NCBI RefSeq assembly: GCF_019375475.1
Contig: NZ_JAHXGQ010000003.1
Span: forward strand, 496,001 to 560,000
Reading direction: 5' to 3'
Length of the DNA stretch: 64,000 nt
Origin: Saccharothrix obliqua
Lineage (GTDB): Bacteria; Actinomycetota; Actinomycetes; Mycobacteriales; Pseudonocardiaceae
Within the stretch, counting starts at the first letter, position 1. The number at the start of each line of letters is the position of its first letter. The notes below the pieces were generated by a model. It was given only the letters and a program-made list of their open reading frames with translations. It made no database searches and was not told where the DNA came from. Position numbers and translations under genes: made by a program. This document shows positions 36,329 through 44,468 of the stretch, one piece after another.

Positions 36329-36354
36329 GTTGAAGAGTTGAAAACTTCTTCAAC
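36329..36354 (-). promoter_or_regulatory. Palindromic operator of the ArsR-SulP operon
   Basis: GTTGAAGA (36329-36336) and TCTTCAAC (36347-36354) form a perfect 8-bp inverted repeat with a 10-base spacer. The spacer itself contains a further imperfect AGTT/AACT pair. The site is A/T-rich against the local background and lies just upstream of the Shine-Dalgarno, the usual position for an ArsR operator. Confidence 0.7.
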
Positions 36355-36455
36355 TGTACAACACGGCAATTCTGCGGCGGCGATGGCGAGCGCTCACTTC
36401 TCGGTTCCCGTGCCGGCAACACGGCCCTGTGCCGGCCGGAGCGGCCGTTGGTGGC

Positions 36456-36575
36456 TCAGTGGTGGACCTCGGGCAGGTCTTCGCTGTACTCGTGGGCGTG
36501 GTCGCCGACGAAGCTTGGCACGCTCCCGGGCGGATCCAGAGCGGCCCCCGGTGGTGAACCGGGCACGCAGTGCAC
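36456..36575 (-). CDS. Possible short gene or gene tail, unknown
   Basis: A minus-strand frame from GTG 36575 encodes 39 residues including SVPSFVGDHAHEYSEDLPEV and ends HH at TGA 36456. Composition is plausible for a real peptide, and the same frame stays open upstream (SGETAYLQPQELATCDGRV) without a convincing start. It may be the remnant 3' end of a gene or a small acidic protein. Confidence 0.25.
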   Translation of the reverse strand: MHCVPGSPPGAALDPPGSVPSFVGDHAHEYSEDLPEVHH

Positions 36576-36706
36576 ACGACCGTCGCAAGTGGCCAGTTCT
36601 TGAGGCTGGAGGTAAGCGGTCTCGCCGGAACGAGATGAGGAACGCCCCGGCGGTCGCCGTTGAGGCGGATCCCTACTCGTAGTGGAGGGCTACGGCGGTG
36701 CGCGGG

Positions 36707-36859
36707 CTAGTGGTTGGCCAGCCGGCTGAGCGGGAGCAGGACGGCCCAGATGGCGAGGAAGGGGAGTGGCCAGACGTCGAGTCTTGTGTGTACTCGGTCG
36801 TTTGTGTTCGGGGTGTCCTGGCGGGCTTCTTCGATCTGGCGCTTCATGCGTTGTTGCAT
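36707..36859 (-). CDS. Possible small single-pass membrane protein
   Basis: A 50-residue frame from ATG 36859 has a charged N-terminus (MQQRMKRQIEEARQDTPN) and one hydrophobic segment near its end (PLPFLAIWAVLLPLSRLANH). This topology is common among actinobacterial small membrane proteins. No clear Shine-Dalgarno is present and the frame extends upstream, so start and reality are uncertain. The remainder of 36860-37105 holds nothing recognisable. Confidence 0.3.
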   Translation of the reverse strand: MQQRMKRQIEEARQDTPNTNDRVHTRLDVWPLPFLAIWAVLLPLSRLANH

Positions 36860-37105
36860 CCGATTGCCATGACCACAATGGACTGAACGGACCAACAGGG
36901 ACGTGACAAACCCCATGTAACGCGATCTTTCGGACAATCCGGCAACCCGCCGGGTTGGTGCGTTATAGGGCCGCGTCACGTCTCGTAAGACCTGCAGCGG
37001 GCGACGGCCACAGGGTGAAGCCTTCCGACGCGAAGACCTCTACGACGGGCTGCATCGTGATCACCCGGCGAGTGTCGCGCAACCCGCCCTGCATCCCGAG
37101 TCGAC

Positions 37106-40100
37106 TCAGTCGAAGCTCGCCAGCAGGCGTTCCGCGCGGCTGGTTTGGTGTTCGTCCCCGGCTCGGCGGGCGAATGCCAGGCCCTCCTCGACGCGTGCTC
37201 GGGCGGTTTCGTGGTCGCCGCCGGCGCGTAGTGCCTCGCCCAGGTCGACCAGCGCGATGCCGATCATCGTCAAGTCGTCGATGCGGCGCGCGGTCGCCAC
37301 CGAGGTTTCCAGCAGGGCCACGGCGGTCCGGTGGTCGCCTCGCCTGCTGTGGATGGTGGCCATCTCCTGGAGCACCAAACCCTCATCGCTCTCGTCGCCG
37401 CCGCTTCGCGCGGCGTCGAGGGCGGTTTCCAGCCACTGCAACGCGGCTGCGTCGTCGCCCAGTTCGCGGTGTGCGATGCCGATGATCCGCGCGGCGTGGG
37501 TTCGGGCGCCGTCGTCGTTCGACTTCTCCGCCAGGGCGAAGGCCCGGGTGCCGGCTTCCAGTGCGGCGTCGTGGCGGCCTACCAGGTTCTGGACGGCGGC
37601 CAGGTTGGCTACGATGATCGACTCGTTGCGCTCGTCGCCGGTCGTGGCGATCAGGCGCATGGCGGCCTCGTAGTGCTCGGCGGCTTCGGCGAAGGCGCCC
37701 ATTCGGTGGTGGACGGTGCCCAGGTTGGCCAGTGCCACGCTCTCGCCGTGCGTGCTGCCCACCGAGCGGTGCAGTTCCAGGGCGCGTTGGTTGTGCACGA
37801 CGGCGTCGGGCAACCGGCCCGTGTTCGCGTACGCGCTGGCCAGGTGGGTGCGCGTCTCGGCCTCGGCCACCTGGTCGGCCAGCCGGATCGCGCTCGCCAG
37901 CGCGGCGGTGCCGGTGGTGATCCAGTCGTCCATGTGCCTCGCCCGCAGGAAGTAACGGGTGAGGGTGTGGGGCAGGTACCAGCCCTCGGGCAGGTCGCGG
38001 GCCGCGGCGTAGCGGCACACGGCGACCAGGTTCGCGCGTTCGGTTTCCAGCCACGCCAGGGCTTCGTCCGCGGTGCCGGGCACCGGGTACCGCTCGGTGT
38101 TCCGGTCGGGCGGTGGGTCCAGCCGGCGGCGGTGCGGGTCTACCAGGTCCACGCATTTCGTCGCGGTGGCGCAGTACCAGTCGATGGCACCTCGCACGTC
38201 GGCGTCGCCGGCCAGTTCGGCGGCGTAGGAGCGCAGCAGGTCGTGCATCTGGTACCGGCCGGGTCGATGTTCTTCGACCAGGTGTGCGCGCACCAGCGCG
38301 TCCAACGCGCGACGCGCCTCGCGGATCGGCGCACCCAGGAGTGCCGCCGCGGCGAGGATGTCCACGTCCACGCCGGGACACGCGCCCAGCAAGCGGAACG
38401 CCCGCGCGGGCACGGGTTCCAGCACCCGGTACGACCACGAGAACACCGCGCGCACCGCGCTGTCGGGGTCGTCGCTGTCGAGCAGGTCCAACGTCGTGTC
38501 CTCCGGCAACTCGCCGGCAGGCCGACCGGTCAGGCGCTCGGCGGCGACGCGGATCGCCAGCGGCAGGTGCGCGCAGCGGCGGGCCAGTTCCTCCAGCAAC
38601 GCCGTGTCGGCCGCCGCGGTACCGAGGACGCGGCGGAAGAGTTCGACGGAGTGGTCGCGGGTGAAGCGGTTGACGACGATCCGCCGCGCGCCGTCGCGGG
38701 CGACCAGCCCGGCCAGGTCGTCGCGACTGGTGACCAGCACCAGGCCGCGTGGCGCACCGGGGAGCAGCGACCGCACGGCGGTGACGTCACGCGCGTTGTC
38801 CAGCACCACCAGCACCCGCTTGTCGGCCAGCAGCGACCGGTACAGCGCGGACGCCTCCTCGACCGACGTCGGCACGGCGTCCGCACGCACGCCCAACGCG
38901 CGCAGGAACCGGCCGAGCACGCCGACCGCGGGTTCCGGCTCCTCCCGGCTGTAGCCCCGGAGGTTGGCGAACAACGCGCCGTCGGGGAACAGGTCCGCCA
39001 GTTCCCGGCTCCACCGCACGGCCAGCGCGGTCTTGCCGACGCCCGCCGAACCGGTGAGCACGACCACCGCTCCCCGTTCCGCGAGCACGGCGTCCAACTG
39101 CGCGCGCTCGACGTCGCGCCCGACGAAGTCGGCGACGTCCGGCGGGAGCTGCGCGGGCACGAGCGAGGTGGTCCGGTGTTCGGCCTGGAGAGCGGCGACC
39201 AGCCGCTCCAACGCCGGCCCGCCGGTCACGTCGGCGAACGGCCGCCCCCGCCACAGCCCCGGCGCCGCGGTGTCGCGGAACAGGTGCAGGTCGACCAGCT
39301 CACGCGGCAGGTCCAGCCGGTACCCCGAGGACGTGGTGGTGATCGCCACGTCCGGCTCGTCACGCAGCAGTTTGCGCAACCGCGACACGTACACCTGCAC
39401 GGTGCCGCGTGCGTCCGACGGCGCGGTGTCGCCCCACAGGTACTCGACCAGTCGTTCGCTCGGCACGACGGTGCCCGCGTGCACCGCCAGCAACCCCAGC
39501 AGCGCGCGCTGCTGGGGACCACCCGCGCGACGCCCGCGCACCTCGACCGGTCCGAGGACCCGGATCAGCGGGTCGTGGCGGTCGACGGCGGGCGCGTCCA
39601 GTCCCGGGTCGGCGGCCAGCACCGCCCGGTGCAGTTCCCAGAGCGCCGGCGTGACGTCCAGGCCCAGCTCGTCGCGCCGCACCCGGCGCGCGTCTTCGAA
39701 GGCGGTCAACGCCTCGGCCTGCCGGCCGGACCGGTGCAGCGCCAGCACCAGCCGGTGGACGAACCGGTCGTCCATCGAGTGCTCCGCGGCGAGCACCCGC
39801 AACTCGGGCAGCAGTTCCTCGTGCCGACCTAGGCGCAGTTCGGCGTCGAGCCACGCGCACTGGGCGGACAGGCGGCGTTCGACCAGGCCGGGCACCACCG
39901 CGTCGCGCAGCTCGTCGGTGACGCCGCCGAGCACCGGTTCGGACCAGAGATCCAGCGCGGCACGCAACTGCCGCACGGCGTTCCGGTCGTCGCCCGAGCC
40001 CGCCGAGCGGACGCGTTCGTCGAACTCGACCAGGTCCAGTTCGCCGGGCCCGACGTCGATCCGGTAACCGTCGCCGTTGCCGTGGATGCCGGGGACGAGT

Positions 40101-40312
40101 CCGCGTAGTGCGGACATGTGGTTGTGCAATTGGTTGCGTGCGGACGTGGGTGGCCGTTGCCCCCATAACAGCCGCACCATGCGATCGAAGGGCACTAATC
40201 GCCCGTGTGACAGCAAAAGTGCGGCGAGGACGGTTCGTCGCTTGCGCCCGCTCACCGCCAACACCGCGTTCCCACGCCGAACCTCGACCGGACCCAGCAA
40301 CCGGTATCGCAC
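37106..40312 (-). CDS. AfsR/SARP-type regulator with two DNA-binding domains, NB-ARC and TPRs
   Basis: This 1068-residue transcriptional activator starts at GTG 40312, preceded by AGGGGGGCGC. Residues 1-95 form a first OmpR-type winged helix (RYRLLGPVEVRRG, LLSHGRLVPFDRMVRLLWG), followed by a BTAD helical domain (about 100-240). Residues 248-345 form a second winged helix (LIRVLGPVEVRGRR, GTVVPSERLVEYLWGDTAPS, TVQVYVSRLRKLLRDEPDV) without a complete second BTAD. NB-ARC follows from about 389: GSAGVGKTAL (Walker A, about 420), LVVLDNARD (Walker B), CAHLPLAIRVAAERL (GLPL) and YQMHDLLRSYAAEL (MHD, about 690). TPRs fill 775-1068. SARPs usually have one head; two is unusual. It is divergent from an M23 peptidase gene across an intergenic region with 11-bp repeats. 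Confidence 0.93.
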   Translation of the reverse strand: MRYRLLGPVEVRRGNAVLAVSGRKRRTVLAALLLSHGRLVPFDRMVRLLWGQRPPTSARNQLHNHMSALRGLVPGIHGNGDGYRIDVGPGELDLVEFDERVRSAGSGDDRNAVRQLRAALDLWSEPVLGGVTDELRDAVVPGLVERRLSAQCAWLDAELRLGRHEELLPELRVLAAEHSMDDRFVHRLVLALHRSGRQAEALTAFEDARRVRRDELGLDVTPALWELHRAVLAADPGLDAPAVDRHDPLIRVLGPVEVRGRRAGGPQQRALLGLLAVHAGTVVPSERLVEYLWGDTAPSDARGTVQVYVSRLRKLLRDEPDVAITTTSSGYRLDLPRELVDLHLFRDTAAPGLWRGRPFADVTGGPALERLVAALQAEHRTTSLVPAQLPPDVADFVGRDVERAQLDAVLAERGAVVVLTGSAGVGKTALAVRWSRELADLFPDGALFANLRGYSREEPEPAVGVLGRFLRALGVRADAVPTSVEEASALYRSLLADKRVLVVLDNARDVTAVRSLLPGAPRGLVLVTSRDDLAGLVARDGARRIVVNRFTRDHSVELFRRVLGTAAADTALLEELARRCAHLPLAIRVAAERLTGRPAGELPEDTTLDLLDSDDPDSAVRAVFSWSYRVLEPVPARAFRLLGACPGVDVDILAAAALLGAPIREARRALDALVRAHLVEEHRPGRYQMHDLLRSYAAELAGDADVRGAIDWYCATATKCVDLVDPHRRRLDPPPDRNTERYPVPGTADEALAWLETERANLVAVCRYAAARDLPEGWYLPHTLTRYFLRARHMDDWITTGTAALASAIRLADQVAEAETRTHLASAYANTGRLPDAVVHNQRALELHRSVGSTHGESVALANLGTVHHRMGAFAEAAEHYEAAMRLIATTGDERNESIIVANLAAVQNLVGRHDAALEAGTRAFALAEKSNDDGARTHAARIIGIAHRELGDDAAALQWLETALDAARSGGDESDEGLVLQEMATIHSRRGDHRTAVALLETSVATARRIDDLTMIGIALVDLGEALRAGGDHETARARVEEGLAFARRAGDEHQTSRAERLLASFD

Positions 40313-40378
40313 GCGCCCCCCTGAGCCACCACGAACCGGCCCGATGCTAGAGCGGTGCGCAAGGCGCGCCAAGTGGCT

Positions 40379-40406
40379 GTTCGGTGTCCGTTCAGGAGTT
40401 GTTCGG
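40379..40406. promoter_or_regulatory. Putative SARP operator: three hexamers at 11-bp spacing
   Basis: GTTCGG (40379), GTTCAG (40390) and GTTCGG (40401) recur at exactly 11-bp intervals, one helical turn apart; the outer two extend to TGTTCGGTG. Direct heptamer repeats with 11- or 22-bp periodicity are the established binding sites of SARP/OmpR-type activators. The site lies 67-94 bases upstream of the SARP start and about 190 bases upstream of the M23 gene. Confidence 0.6.
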
Positions 40407-40597
40407 TGAGGCACGTCGCCGCTGGTCGGCGGGCATGGCGGGAGGCGGAGCGGCGGGTTGGCGGCGTGCCGGAGAGTGATCTCGTCTCCGGGGGAGCGGT
40501 TCGCGGGGGGACCGGGCGCCCGCGACCTCGGGGACTCCGGCCGCGGGCGTCCCCGGTCCTGTCGCCCGCGGTTTTCGAATCAGGGAGGGATTTGAAG

Positions 40598-41197
40598 ATG
40601 TTGTCCTGGAAGCGCATGGCGTTGGTCGCCGCCGCGGTGGTGGGCGCGAGTGCCATGGTCGTGTCGCCGGCCTGGGCCGGTGAACCCACCGCGGTCACGT
40701 CCGGGGACTTCGAGGCGGTCGAGGCCATCGAGGACCTGGGGGACGATGCCGCCATCGCGGCGGCGCCCAAGTTCCAGGCGCCGTTCAAGTGCGGGCAGAA
40801 GTGGAAAGGGACCACGTACAACGGCCACTGGCCGAACACGAACAGCCGCGACTTCTGGCGTTCCGGGGGCGCGACCAAGGGCCAGCCGGTCCTCGCCGCG
40901 GCGGCGGGGAAGGTGATCGAGGCGAAGTACGGGAGCAGGCAGGGCTGGGGCGTCTCCATGGACATGGGTGGCGGCTACAAGACCTACTACTTCCACCTGA
41001 CCGCCAAGCCCAAGGTCAAGAACGGCCAGAAGGTGAAGCAGGGTCAGCTGCTGGGCTACGTGGGTGACACCGGGCAGGCCAAGGGAAGCCCGCACCTGCA
41101 CTACACCGTCACCAAGGACGGCAAGGGGATCAAGCCGGTCTTCAACGGCAAGACCCACCAGCCCAACGACGTGATCACCAGCAAGAACTCCTGCTGA
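40598..41197 (+). CDS. Secreted M23 (LytM-type) metallopeptidase
   Basis: This 199-residue exported protein starts at ATG 40598 with AGGGAGGGA upstream. The signal peptide ends near SPAWAGEP (residue 28). An acidic propeptide-like stretch (DFEAVEAIEDLGDDAA) precedes the peptidase domain. Likely zinc ligands are in GHWPNTNSRDFW (His and Asp) and SPHLHYTV (HxH), with YYFHL between them as the usual active-site His. Such enzymes cut peptidoglycan cross-bridges or stems outside the membrane. It is divergent from the SARP gene, with the 11-bp repeat cluster in between, so SARP control is plausible. A strong hairpin follows the stop. Confidence 0.9.
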   Translation: MLSWKRMALVAAAVVGASAMVVSPAWAGEPTAVTSGDFEAVEAIEDLGDDAAIAAAPKFQAPFKCGQKWKGTTYNGHWPNTNSRDFWRSGGATKGQPVLAAAAGKVIEAKYGSRQGWGVSMDMGGGYKTYYFHLTAKPKVKNGQKVKQGQLLGYVGDTGQAKGSPHLHYTVTKDGKGIKPVFNGKTHQPNDVITSKNSC

Positions 41198-41212
41198 CAG
41201 GGGGGCAGTGCG

Positions 41213-41243
41213 CGGGGTGCGGCCGGAACCCGGTCGCACCCCG
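41213..41243 (+). terminator. Hairpin terminator behind the M23 gene
   Basis: CGGGGTGCG (41213-41221) pairs perfectly with CGCACCCCG (41235-41243) around a 13-base loop that can pair further (CC/GG). It begins 15 bases after the M23 stop. There is no U-run, as is usual for actinobacterial terminators. Confidence 0.55.
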
Positions 41244-41264
41244 TCTGCCGTCCCGGGGGGCGGG

Positions 41265-41500
41265 GGGACCGCCGCGCGGCTGGTGGAGGGGGCCGTGAGC
41301 CGGCGAGGAGGGGGCTGCGGCGCGGCTGGTGGAGGAGGCGGTGGGCCGGTAGAGGGGGCTGCGGTGCGAGGCTGTGGAGGGGGCCGCCGCGCGCCGGTCG
41401 GTGGGGGAGGCCGTGCGCCGGTCGAGGAGGGGCTGCGGCGCGCCGGTCGAGGGGGGAGCGGTGGTGGAGGGGGTCGTCGCGCGCCGGCCGGCGCCGGCCA
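41265..41500 (+). repeat. G-rich imperfect repeat tract 1 (between convergent genes)
   Basis: A non-coding tract of strong G bias on the plus strand. GGGGCTGCGG occurs at 41311, 41355 and 41429, separated by CGCGCCGGTCG and GGTGGAGG-type blocks. Many G3-G6 runs could form quadruplexes. It lies between the convergent M23 and methyltransferase genes, so it is not under protein-coding constraint. Confidence 0.55.
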
Positions 41501-41504
41501 CCGG

Positions 41505-42308
41505 TCACGCGTGGGCGAAGGCGAGCAGGTGCGCGCTGGCGTTGACCAGCAACGGGTCCTGGTCCACCAGGCGCGCGCAGTGCAGTGCCGCCGCCACCCG
41601 CGCGTCGAACTCGTCGATCCCGGCCACGTCCAGCGCGGGCCACGCCGGTCCTTCCACGCCGTGCACCGCCACGTCGCCGAACCCGGCCGCCGCGACCTCG
41701 TCGGCCAGTTCACCCGCCGTGTGCCAGTGGGTCTCGGTGAAGCCCACGTGGCCGTCGTAGCGACCGGTCGCGATGACCCCGGCCACGGGACCCAGGAGGT
41801 CCGGCCCCAGCACGCCCGACGTGCCGGTCTCCAGAACGGAGAGGTACCGACTGATGGCCGCCGCCACGAGCAGGCCGCCCGCGCGCAGGACCCGCCGCGC
41901 CTCGGCCAGCGCGCGTGCGCGGTCGTCGGCGGACACCAGGTGGTACAGCGGTCCGAGGAGCAGCACCACGTCGACGGAACCGTCGGGCTCGGCCAGGTGC
42001 CGGGCGTCGCCGACGGAGGCCGTCACGCCGGGCAGCCGCGCCGCCTCCGCCACGTGCGAGGGCACCACGTCCACCAGGTGCACCGCGTGCCCGTCCTCCG
42101 CGAGCCACCGCGCGTGCACACCCGTGCCACCGCCCACGTCCAGCACGCGCACCGCGCCGGTCAGCCGCGCCCGGACCAGCTCTCGCGTGCGCAGGAACTC
42201 CAGCCGCCCGTGCGGTGAGCGCAGCAGGCGTTCGCGTTCGGCGGGCGCGTCGGCGTAGTGGCGTGGCAGATCGGTCACAGCATGATCGTGGCCGACCGGC
42301 GTGGACAT
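41505..42308 (-). CDS. Class I SAM-dependent methyltransferase
   Basis: This 267-residue methyltransferase has the SAM-binding motif I VRVLDVGGGTGVHARWLAED (about residues 53-72), the acidic end of strand 2 in HAVHLVDVVPSHV, and motif IV VDVVLLLGPLYHLV. The second half (TETHWHTAGELADEVAAAGF) resembles small-molecule methyltransferases of the UbiE/Methyltransf_11-25 type. The substrate is unknown. The start is uncertain: ATG 42308 is used; GTG 42314 or an internal GTG before TDLPRHYAD are alternatives, none with a strong ribosome binding site. It lies 16 bases behind the LuxR-type gene and is probably co-transcribed with it. Confidence 0.85.
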   Translation of the reverse strand: MSTPVGHDHAVTDLPRHYADAPAERERLLRSPHGRLEFLRTRELVRARLTGAVRVLDVGGGTGVHARWLAEDGHAVHLVDVVPSHVAEAARLPGVTASVGDARHLAEPDGSVDVVLLLGPLYHLVSADDRARALAEARRVLRAGGLLVAAAISRYLSVLETGTSGVLGPDLLGPVAGVIATGRYDGHVGFTETHWHTAGELADEVAAAGFGDVAVHGVEGPAWPALDVAGIDEFDARVAAALHCARLVDQDPLLVNASAHLLAFAHA

Positions 42309-42324
42309 CGCCACCGGGTATTGC

Positions 42325-43350
42325 TCAGATCCAGTACGGGTCCGCGCCCCGCGTCAGCCGCGCCAGCGAGCCGACGCCCGCCGGGTCCGACGACGGCCGC
42401 ACGAAGCCGGCGCGTGCCGCGATGCCCGCCGCCTCACCACGGGACTGGCAGTCGAGCTTCGTCAACAGCCGCTCCACGTAGGTCTCCACGGTCCGGCGGC
42501 TCACCACGAGGCTCTCCGCGATCGCCTGGTTCGACAGGCCCGCGACCAGGCCGGTGGCGATGTCCAGTTCACGGGCGGTCAGGCCGGACGGGTTCTCGAA
42601 CGGCGCGCACGCCGCCACCACACCGCTGCGCGGACCGTCCACCACGCGCAGCAGCCGGACCCGGTACCAGCCGTCCTTGGTGGGCCACAGGAACGGCACC
42701 GTGCGCACGCCGAGCGCGGCGAACGAGTCGGCCAGCGCGCGCAACGCGGGGTCGTCCGCGAACGGCGCGGGCGCGCGGCCGGACACCGGGCCGTGCGCGG
42801 GCGCGAGCCAGCTCGCCGTCCACTCAGGACCGAACCAGGCGTCGAAGTTGGGGCAGTACAGCGGGTCCACGCGGCGGGCCAGGGCGGTGCCGACCTGGCT
42901 GACGAAGTGGCGCGTCTCCTCGTCGAACGCGCCGCGCACCGGTGCGTTCGCGTGCAGCACGCCGACCACCTGGCGGCCACCCGTGCGGAGGGCTGCGGAG
43001 AGGCCGGACTCGAAGCCGGCGGGGCGCAGGCGCTCCTGGTAGTGCGGTGAATCGCGGAAGTTGTGCGGCATGTCGTCCATCAGGAGCGGCACCGCGGAGT
43101 CGAACAGCTGGCTGCCCCAACGGGTGCGCGGCAGCCCGTGGGCTAAGTCGTGGCTGATCGAGCGCTGGTAGCCGTCCTCGGCCATGACCACGAAACCCCG
43201 GGACACCGGGTCCCAGCCGGTGACCTGGACGGCGCACATGTCGGGCATCACCGTGCGGAGCGCGTCGAACACCTCGCCCCACTCCACGGCGGCACCGCTG
43301 CCCAGGGCGGAGCCGATGCGCACCGCCGAGGCCACTTTCGTGGTGTCCAT
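42325..43350 (-). CDS. LuxR-family regulator with GAF-like sensor domain
   Basis: This is a 341-residue regulator. Residues about 20-170 form a GAF-like domain (VMPDMCAVQVTGWDPVSRGF, FESGLSAALRTGGRQVVGVL, GAFDEETRHFVSQVGTALAR). A second conserved stretch follows around WFGPEWTASWLAP. The C-terminal LuxR HTH (about 268-330) reads LTARELDIATGLVAGLSNQA, IAESLVVSRRTVETYVERLL. There is no receiver domain, so the ligand of the GAF region rather than phosphorylation should control it. The ATG at 43350 follows AGGAGGCGCG. Its target could be the linked methyltransferase or the esterase-dimethylformamidase cluster 176 bases upstream on the same strand. The gap 43351-43526 shows only a weak GGCGG/CCGCC hairpin. 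Confidence 0.9.
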   Translation of the reverse strand: MDTTKVASAVRIGSALGSGAAVEWGEVFDALRTVMPDMCAVQVTGWDPVSRGFVVMAEDGYQRSISHDLAHGLPRTRWGSQLFDSAVPLLMDDMPHNFRDSPHYQERLRPAGFESGLSAALRTGGRQVVGVLHANAPVRGAFDEETRHFVSQVGTALARRVDPLYCPNFDAWFGPEWTASWLAPAHGPVSGRAPAPFADDPALRALADSFAALGVRTVPFLWPTKDGWYRVRLLRVVDGPRSGVVAACAPFENPSGLTARELDIATGLVAGLSNQAIAESLVVSRRTVETYVERLLTKLDCQSRGEAAGIAARAGFVRPSSDPAGVGSLARLTRGADPYWI

Positions 43351-43526
43351 CGCGCCTCCTGTGTAGGCGCACAACTTACGGCGTTTCGCCGGATCCGGGC
43401 AATACCGACCGCCCGCGGCGCGGGTGGGGGTGCGCTGCGGGTCAACGGGGGTTCCCGGGCGGCAAACCGCCGCACATCACCCGGGTGGTCGATCACCTCC
43501 CCGGTCGTGCCGCGACCCGGCGGCGG

Positions 43527-44468
43527 TCATCGGATGACTTCCTGCGCGAAGGCGGCGCGCAGGGCGGCGGCGGCTCGGGCGTGTGCCTTGGCCGAGATGC
43601 TGAGCTGCTCGGTGAGCAGGGCGAAGAAGCCGTGGATCTGGCCCTCGTAGCGGATGAGGGTGACCTGCACGCCCGCGTCCAGCAGGCGGTGCGCGTACTC
43701 CTCGCCCTCGTCGCGCAGCGGGTCGTACTCGGCGGTCAGCACGAGCGCGGGCGGCAGGCCGCCGAGGTGCGACGCGGCCAGCGGCGCCAGGTAGGGGTCG
43801 TCCAGGTCGGAGGGGTCGCGCGGGTACTGGCTGAAGAACCACTCCATGTCCGCCCGGCTGAGGAAGTGGCCCTCGCCGTAGTCCACGTAGGACGGCCGGT
43901 CGCCGGGCGGCGCGGTCACCGGGGACGCGAGCAGCTGCAACGCGATCGGCGGGCCGTCGTGGTCACGGGCCATCAACGACACCACGGCCGCCAGGTTGCC
44001 GCCCGCGCTCTCCCCGCCGACCGCGATGCGGCCGTCCACGCCGATCTCCGCGCCGTGGTCGGCGACCCACTTCAACGCGGCGTAGGCGTCCTCGGCCGCG
44101 GCGGGGTAGCGGTGCTCGGGCGCGAGCCGGTAGTCCACCGACACGACGACCATGCCGACCGCGTTGCACAGCACCCGGCACGTGCTGTCGTTCTCCTCCA
44201 GCGACCCGATCACCCAGCCGCCGCCGTGGAACCACACCAGCGCCGGGAACGGCCCGTCGCCGTGCGGCGTGTAGACCCGCACCGGGATGTCACCCGCCGG
44301 TCCGGGCACGACGCGGTCCACCACCGAGTCCACGGGCTCGGCGTCCGGCGACGCGCGCCACGACTCGGCGAACGCGGCACGCAGGTCGGCGGCCGACATG
44401 CCGTCCGGAGGGACGAGACCGCTGTGGACCGCGGCTATCACCGCCTTGGCTTCAGGGTGCAGCGGCAT
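43527..44468 (-). CDS. HSL-type alpha/beta hydrolase (esterase/lipase)
   Basis: This is a 313-residue esterase of the hormone-sensitive-lipase family. The oxyanion motif HGGGWVIGS starts at His81, the nucleophile elbow is GESAGG (Ser154), and the acid and base are Asp249 in LTAEYDPLRDEG and His279 in GQIHGFF. There is no signal peptide, so it is cytoplasmic. Length is standard. Its ATG lies inside the 3' end of the dimethylformamidase-like gene (17-base overlap), placing it last in a long minus-strand operon. It probably hydrolyses an ester or amide intermediate of the same pathway. Confidence 0.92.
   Translation of the reverse strand: MPLHPEAKAVIAAVHSGLVPPDGMSAADLRAAFAESWRASPDAEPVDSVVDRVVPGPAGDIPVRVYTPHGDGPFPALVWFHGGGWVIGSLEENDSTCRVLCNAVGMVVVSVDYRLAPEHRYPAAAEDAYAALKWVADHGAEIGVDGRIAVGGESAGGNLAAVVSLMARDHDGPPIALQLLASPVTAPPGDRPSYVDYGEGHFLSRADMEWFFSQYPRDPSDLDDPYLAPLAASHLGGLPPALVLTAEYDPLRDEGEEYAHRLLDAGVQVTLIRYEGQIHGFFALLTEQLSISAKAHARAAAALRAAFAQEVIR

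Noticed and set aside
37097-37106. GAGTCGACTC palindrome at the 3' end of the SARP gene as an operator
   Set aside because: It lies just downstream of a stop codon in a transcribed region, and a single 10-bp palindrome there has no supporting context.
41265-41500. G-rich tract as a CRISPR array
   Set aside because: Units are irregular in length, have no conserved 25-40-base repeat with unique spacers, and no cas genes are present.
43461-43475. GGCGG-CAAA-CCGCC hairpin as the terminator of the esterase operon
   Set aside because: A five-base stem is common by chance at this GC content and lies about 50 bases beyond the stop; not strong enough to list.
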